From an uncultured Anaerolineae bacterium (GTDB lineage Bacteria > Chloroflexota > Anaerolineae > Promineifilales > Promineifilaceae), in contig CAJQMR010000013.1 of the NCBI GenBank assembly GCA_905479495.1, positions 62,001 through 126,000 of the forward strand: a DNA stretch of 64,000 nt, read 5' to 3'. This document shows, one piece after another, positions 62,869 through 64,000 of the stretch. The translations under genes were made by a program, and so were the position numbers. The notes beneath the pieces are model-generated. The model was not told where the DNA came from. It worked only from the letters and a program-made list of their open reading frames with translations, and did no database searches. The first letter of the stretch is position 1, and each line of letters starts with the position of its first letter.

Positions 62869-62920
62869 AATTGAGTAACTGAGTAACCAGATAATTGCCA
62901 AATTACTAAATTACTCAATC
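62869..62920. repeat. AT-rich palindromic element of the TAATTGAG type
   Basis: TTGAGTAA (62871-62878) and TTACTCAA (62911-62918) with further pairing of GAGTAA/TTACT words between; same word family as the element after acpP. Lies in the SDR/oxidase gap. Confidence 0.6.
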
Positions 62921-62936
62921 ACCATCCAGCAATATC

Positions 62937-64000
62937 ATGATTAAACAAGAAATTCAAAACGAAACTGAGATAACAACAACACAACCTTTACCAGCAGATC
63001 GGTTAGAGGCAATGGCCGGCTGGGGTGGGTCCAACAGCGGTATGGCCTATCTGTATCGGCCCAGCACGGTGGCGCAACTGCGGCAGATTTTTGATTTTGC
63101 AGCGCAGAACGGCCGTACTATCGGCTTCCGTGGCGGGGGCAACAGCTATGGCGACGCCGCCATGAACGATGAAAGCATCGTGCTGGACCTGACCCGGATG
63201 AATCGCATTTTGGCGTGGGACCCAGAAAACGGCCGTCTCACCGTAGAGCCCGGCGTAACGTTGCAGCGCGTTTGGGAATACGTTGTTGAGGATGGCTGGT
63301 GGGTACCCGTGGCCACTGGCACAGCCAAAATCACCGTCGGCGGCGGAGCGGCCATGAACGTCCACGGCAAAAACGCCTGGAAGATGGGCACCTTTGGCGA
63401 ACACATCTACGAATTTGACCTGATGCTGCCTTCCGGCGAAATTAAAACCTGCAACCGCAACCAAAACAGCGACCTCTTTTTTGCCGCGATTGGTGGTTTT
63501 GGCATGTTGGGCTGCTTCACCAGCCTCACCCTACACCTCAAGCGCATTTACTCCGGCCTGCTGCAAGTGGAAGCCCTGACCAAACCCAATTTGAGCAGCA
63601 CCATGCAATGGTTCGAAGACTATATGCATAATTCAGATTATCTGGTGGGCTGGCTGGATGCTTTTAGCAAGGGCAAAAAGCTGGGACGCAGCGAACTGCA
63701 CCGTGGCATCTACCTCAAACCAGGTGAAGATCCCAACCCGCAGCAAACGCTGCGCTTAGAAACCCAACGCATTGATCCAGACATCATGGGCTTTTTCCCC
63801 CGCTCGGCGTTGTGGCGCTTTCAACGGCCGTTTTGGAACAACTTCGGCATGCGCTTTGTCAACATTGGCAAATTCAGCATGGCCCGTCTGCGCGACGGGG
63901 CCATCGGCCGCGAGCCACACGCCCATTTCCACTTTTTGCTCGATTCACTCGATTGGCGCAAACCGTTCGGCCCCGGTGGATTGATTCAATACCAGCCGTT
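62937..64000 (+). CDS. FAD-binding oxidase of the DprE1 type (3' truncated by window end)
   Basis: First 354 codons of a VAO-family FAD oxidase running off the right edge. The FAD-binding block is GFRGGGNSYGDAAMND, followed by GTAKITVGGGAAMNVHGKN, where HGKN matches the conserved His/Lys of mycobacterial DprE1, and SDLFFAAIGGFGMLG. DprE1 oxidises decaprenylphosphoryl-ribose at C2; its SDR partner reduces the keto group. The SDR gene directly upstream fits that pair. Start ATG 62937 has no clear ribosome site because a palindromic element precedes it. The C-terminal substrate domain is not visible, so specificity is open. Confidence 0.85.
   Translation, partial: MIKQEIQNETEITTTQPLPADRLEAMAGWGGSNSGMAYLYRPSTVAQLRQIFDFAAQNGRTIGFRGGGNSYGDAAMNDESIVLDLTRMNRILAWDPENGRLTVEPGVTLQRVWEYVVEDGWWVPVATGTAKITVGGGAAMNVHGKNAWKMGTFGEHIYEFDLMLPSGEIKTCNRNQNSDLFFAAIGGFGMLGCFTSLTLHLKRIYSGLLQVEALTKPNLSSTMQWFEDYMHNSDYLVGWLDAFSKGKKLGRSELHRGIYLKPGEDPNPQQTLRLETQRIDPDIMGFFPRSALWRFQRPFWNNFGMRFVNIGKFSMARLRDGAIGREPHAHFHFLLDSLDWRKPFGPGGLIQYQP

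Larger units (their letters stand above)
1..64000. repeat. Dispersed palindrome ACGGCCGT (HIP1-like), about 100 copies
   Basis: The 8-mer ACGGCCGT, usually as AACGGCCGTT or TACGGCCGT, recurs through the whole window in both genes and gaps. Examples start at 48, 711, 10983 region, 37761, 37771 and 63830 region. Hand counting gives about 100 full copies; chance predicts about one per 65 kb. In coding DNA it reads as Thr-Ala-Val, Asn-Gly-Arg or Arg-Pro depending on frame. No copy lies in hppA, acs or ftsY and only one in rpoC. Seen directly; function unknown. Confidence 0.9.

Overview
The window looks like chromosome of a free-living bacterium of the phylum Chloroflexota, probably class Anaerolineae (Ardenticatenales/Promineifilum-like). 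This is inferred from protein character: an RNA polymerase beta' with a long inserted domain, hyalin-like ELW repeats, STAND ATPases with effector-associated domains, orphan BchI-like ATPase, and isoprenoid genes typical of the group. I could not run a search, so placement is tentative. There are no rRNA, tRNA or CRISPR loci, and most of the window is ordinary chromosome on both strands.

Layout. 1-3.4 kb: acyl carrier protein, a membrane protein, a BchI-like AAA+ ATPase coupled to a hotdog thioesterase. 3.5-9.0 kb: a two-gene operon of giant signalling NTPases (receiver-like + kinase-like + Nudix + STAND, then STAND + effector-associated domain), the best candidate for a conflict/signalling system. 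9.3-13.8 kb: surface polysaccharide genes (glycosyltransferase, GtrA, O-antigen ligase, UDP-glucuronate decarboxylase). 14.1-16.3 kb: isoprenoid pair (fni, polyprenyl synthase). 16.4-30.2 kb: information processing and housekeeping (rpoC without rpoB, prfB with a programmed frameshift, ftsY, xseB, xseA, tag, rsfS, ndk). 30.3-36.5 kb: a 2062-residue acidic TPR protein. 36.6-41.3 kb: HDAC-like deacetylase, membrane pyrophosphatase, an unknown gene. 41.6-45.9 kb: ornithine-cyclodeaminase/MttB-like pair and an ECF sigma/anti-sigma pair. 46.0-54.1 kb: acs, a secreted protein, PPK2, TerC, ELW-repeat exoprotein. 54.1-57.6 kb: ABC exporter, zinc-ribbon protein, a small Flp pilin, a stand-alone Nudix protein that matches the Nudix domain of the giant NTPase. 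58.0-64.0 kb: TauE exporter, PHP hydrolase, two acyltransferases and a DprE2/DprE1-like pair (the last gene runs off the end).

Four layers of sequence are not explained by the genes. (1) The palindrome ACGGCCGT occurs about 100 times by eye in 64 kb, roughly a hundredfold over chance, like HIP1 of cyanobacteria. (2) Two tandem-hairpin 5' leaders, upstream of rsfS and of the cyclodeaminase gene, share promoter type, architecture and loop words but have compensatory stem changes: a candidate undescribed structured RNA. A third large structured leader precedes hppA, and rpoC has a consensus promoter followed by a terminator-like hairpin. (3) Many intergenic gaps hold palindromes made of iterated short words; one of these sits in frame inside the O-antigen ligase gene. 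(4) A 102-bp MITE-like palindrome follows terC.

Many start codons were re-chosen from Shine-Dalgarno placement; several genes start with GTG and rsfS most likely with CTG.
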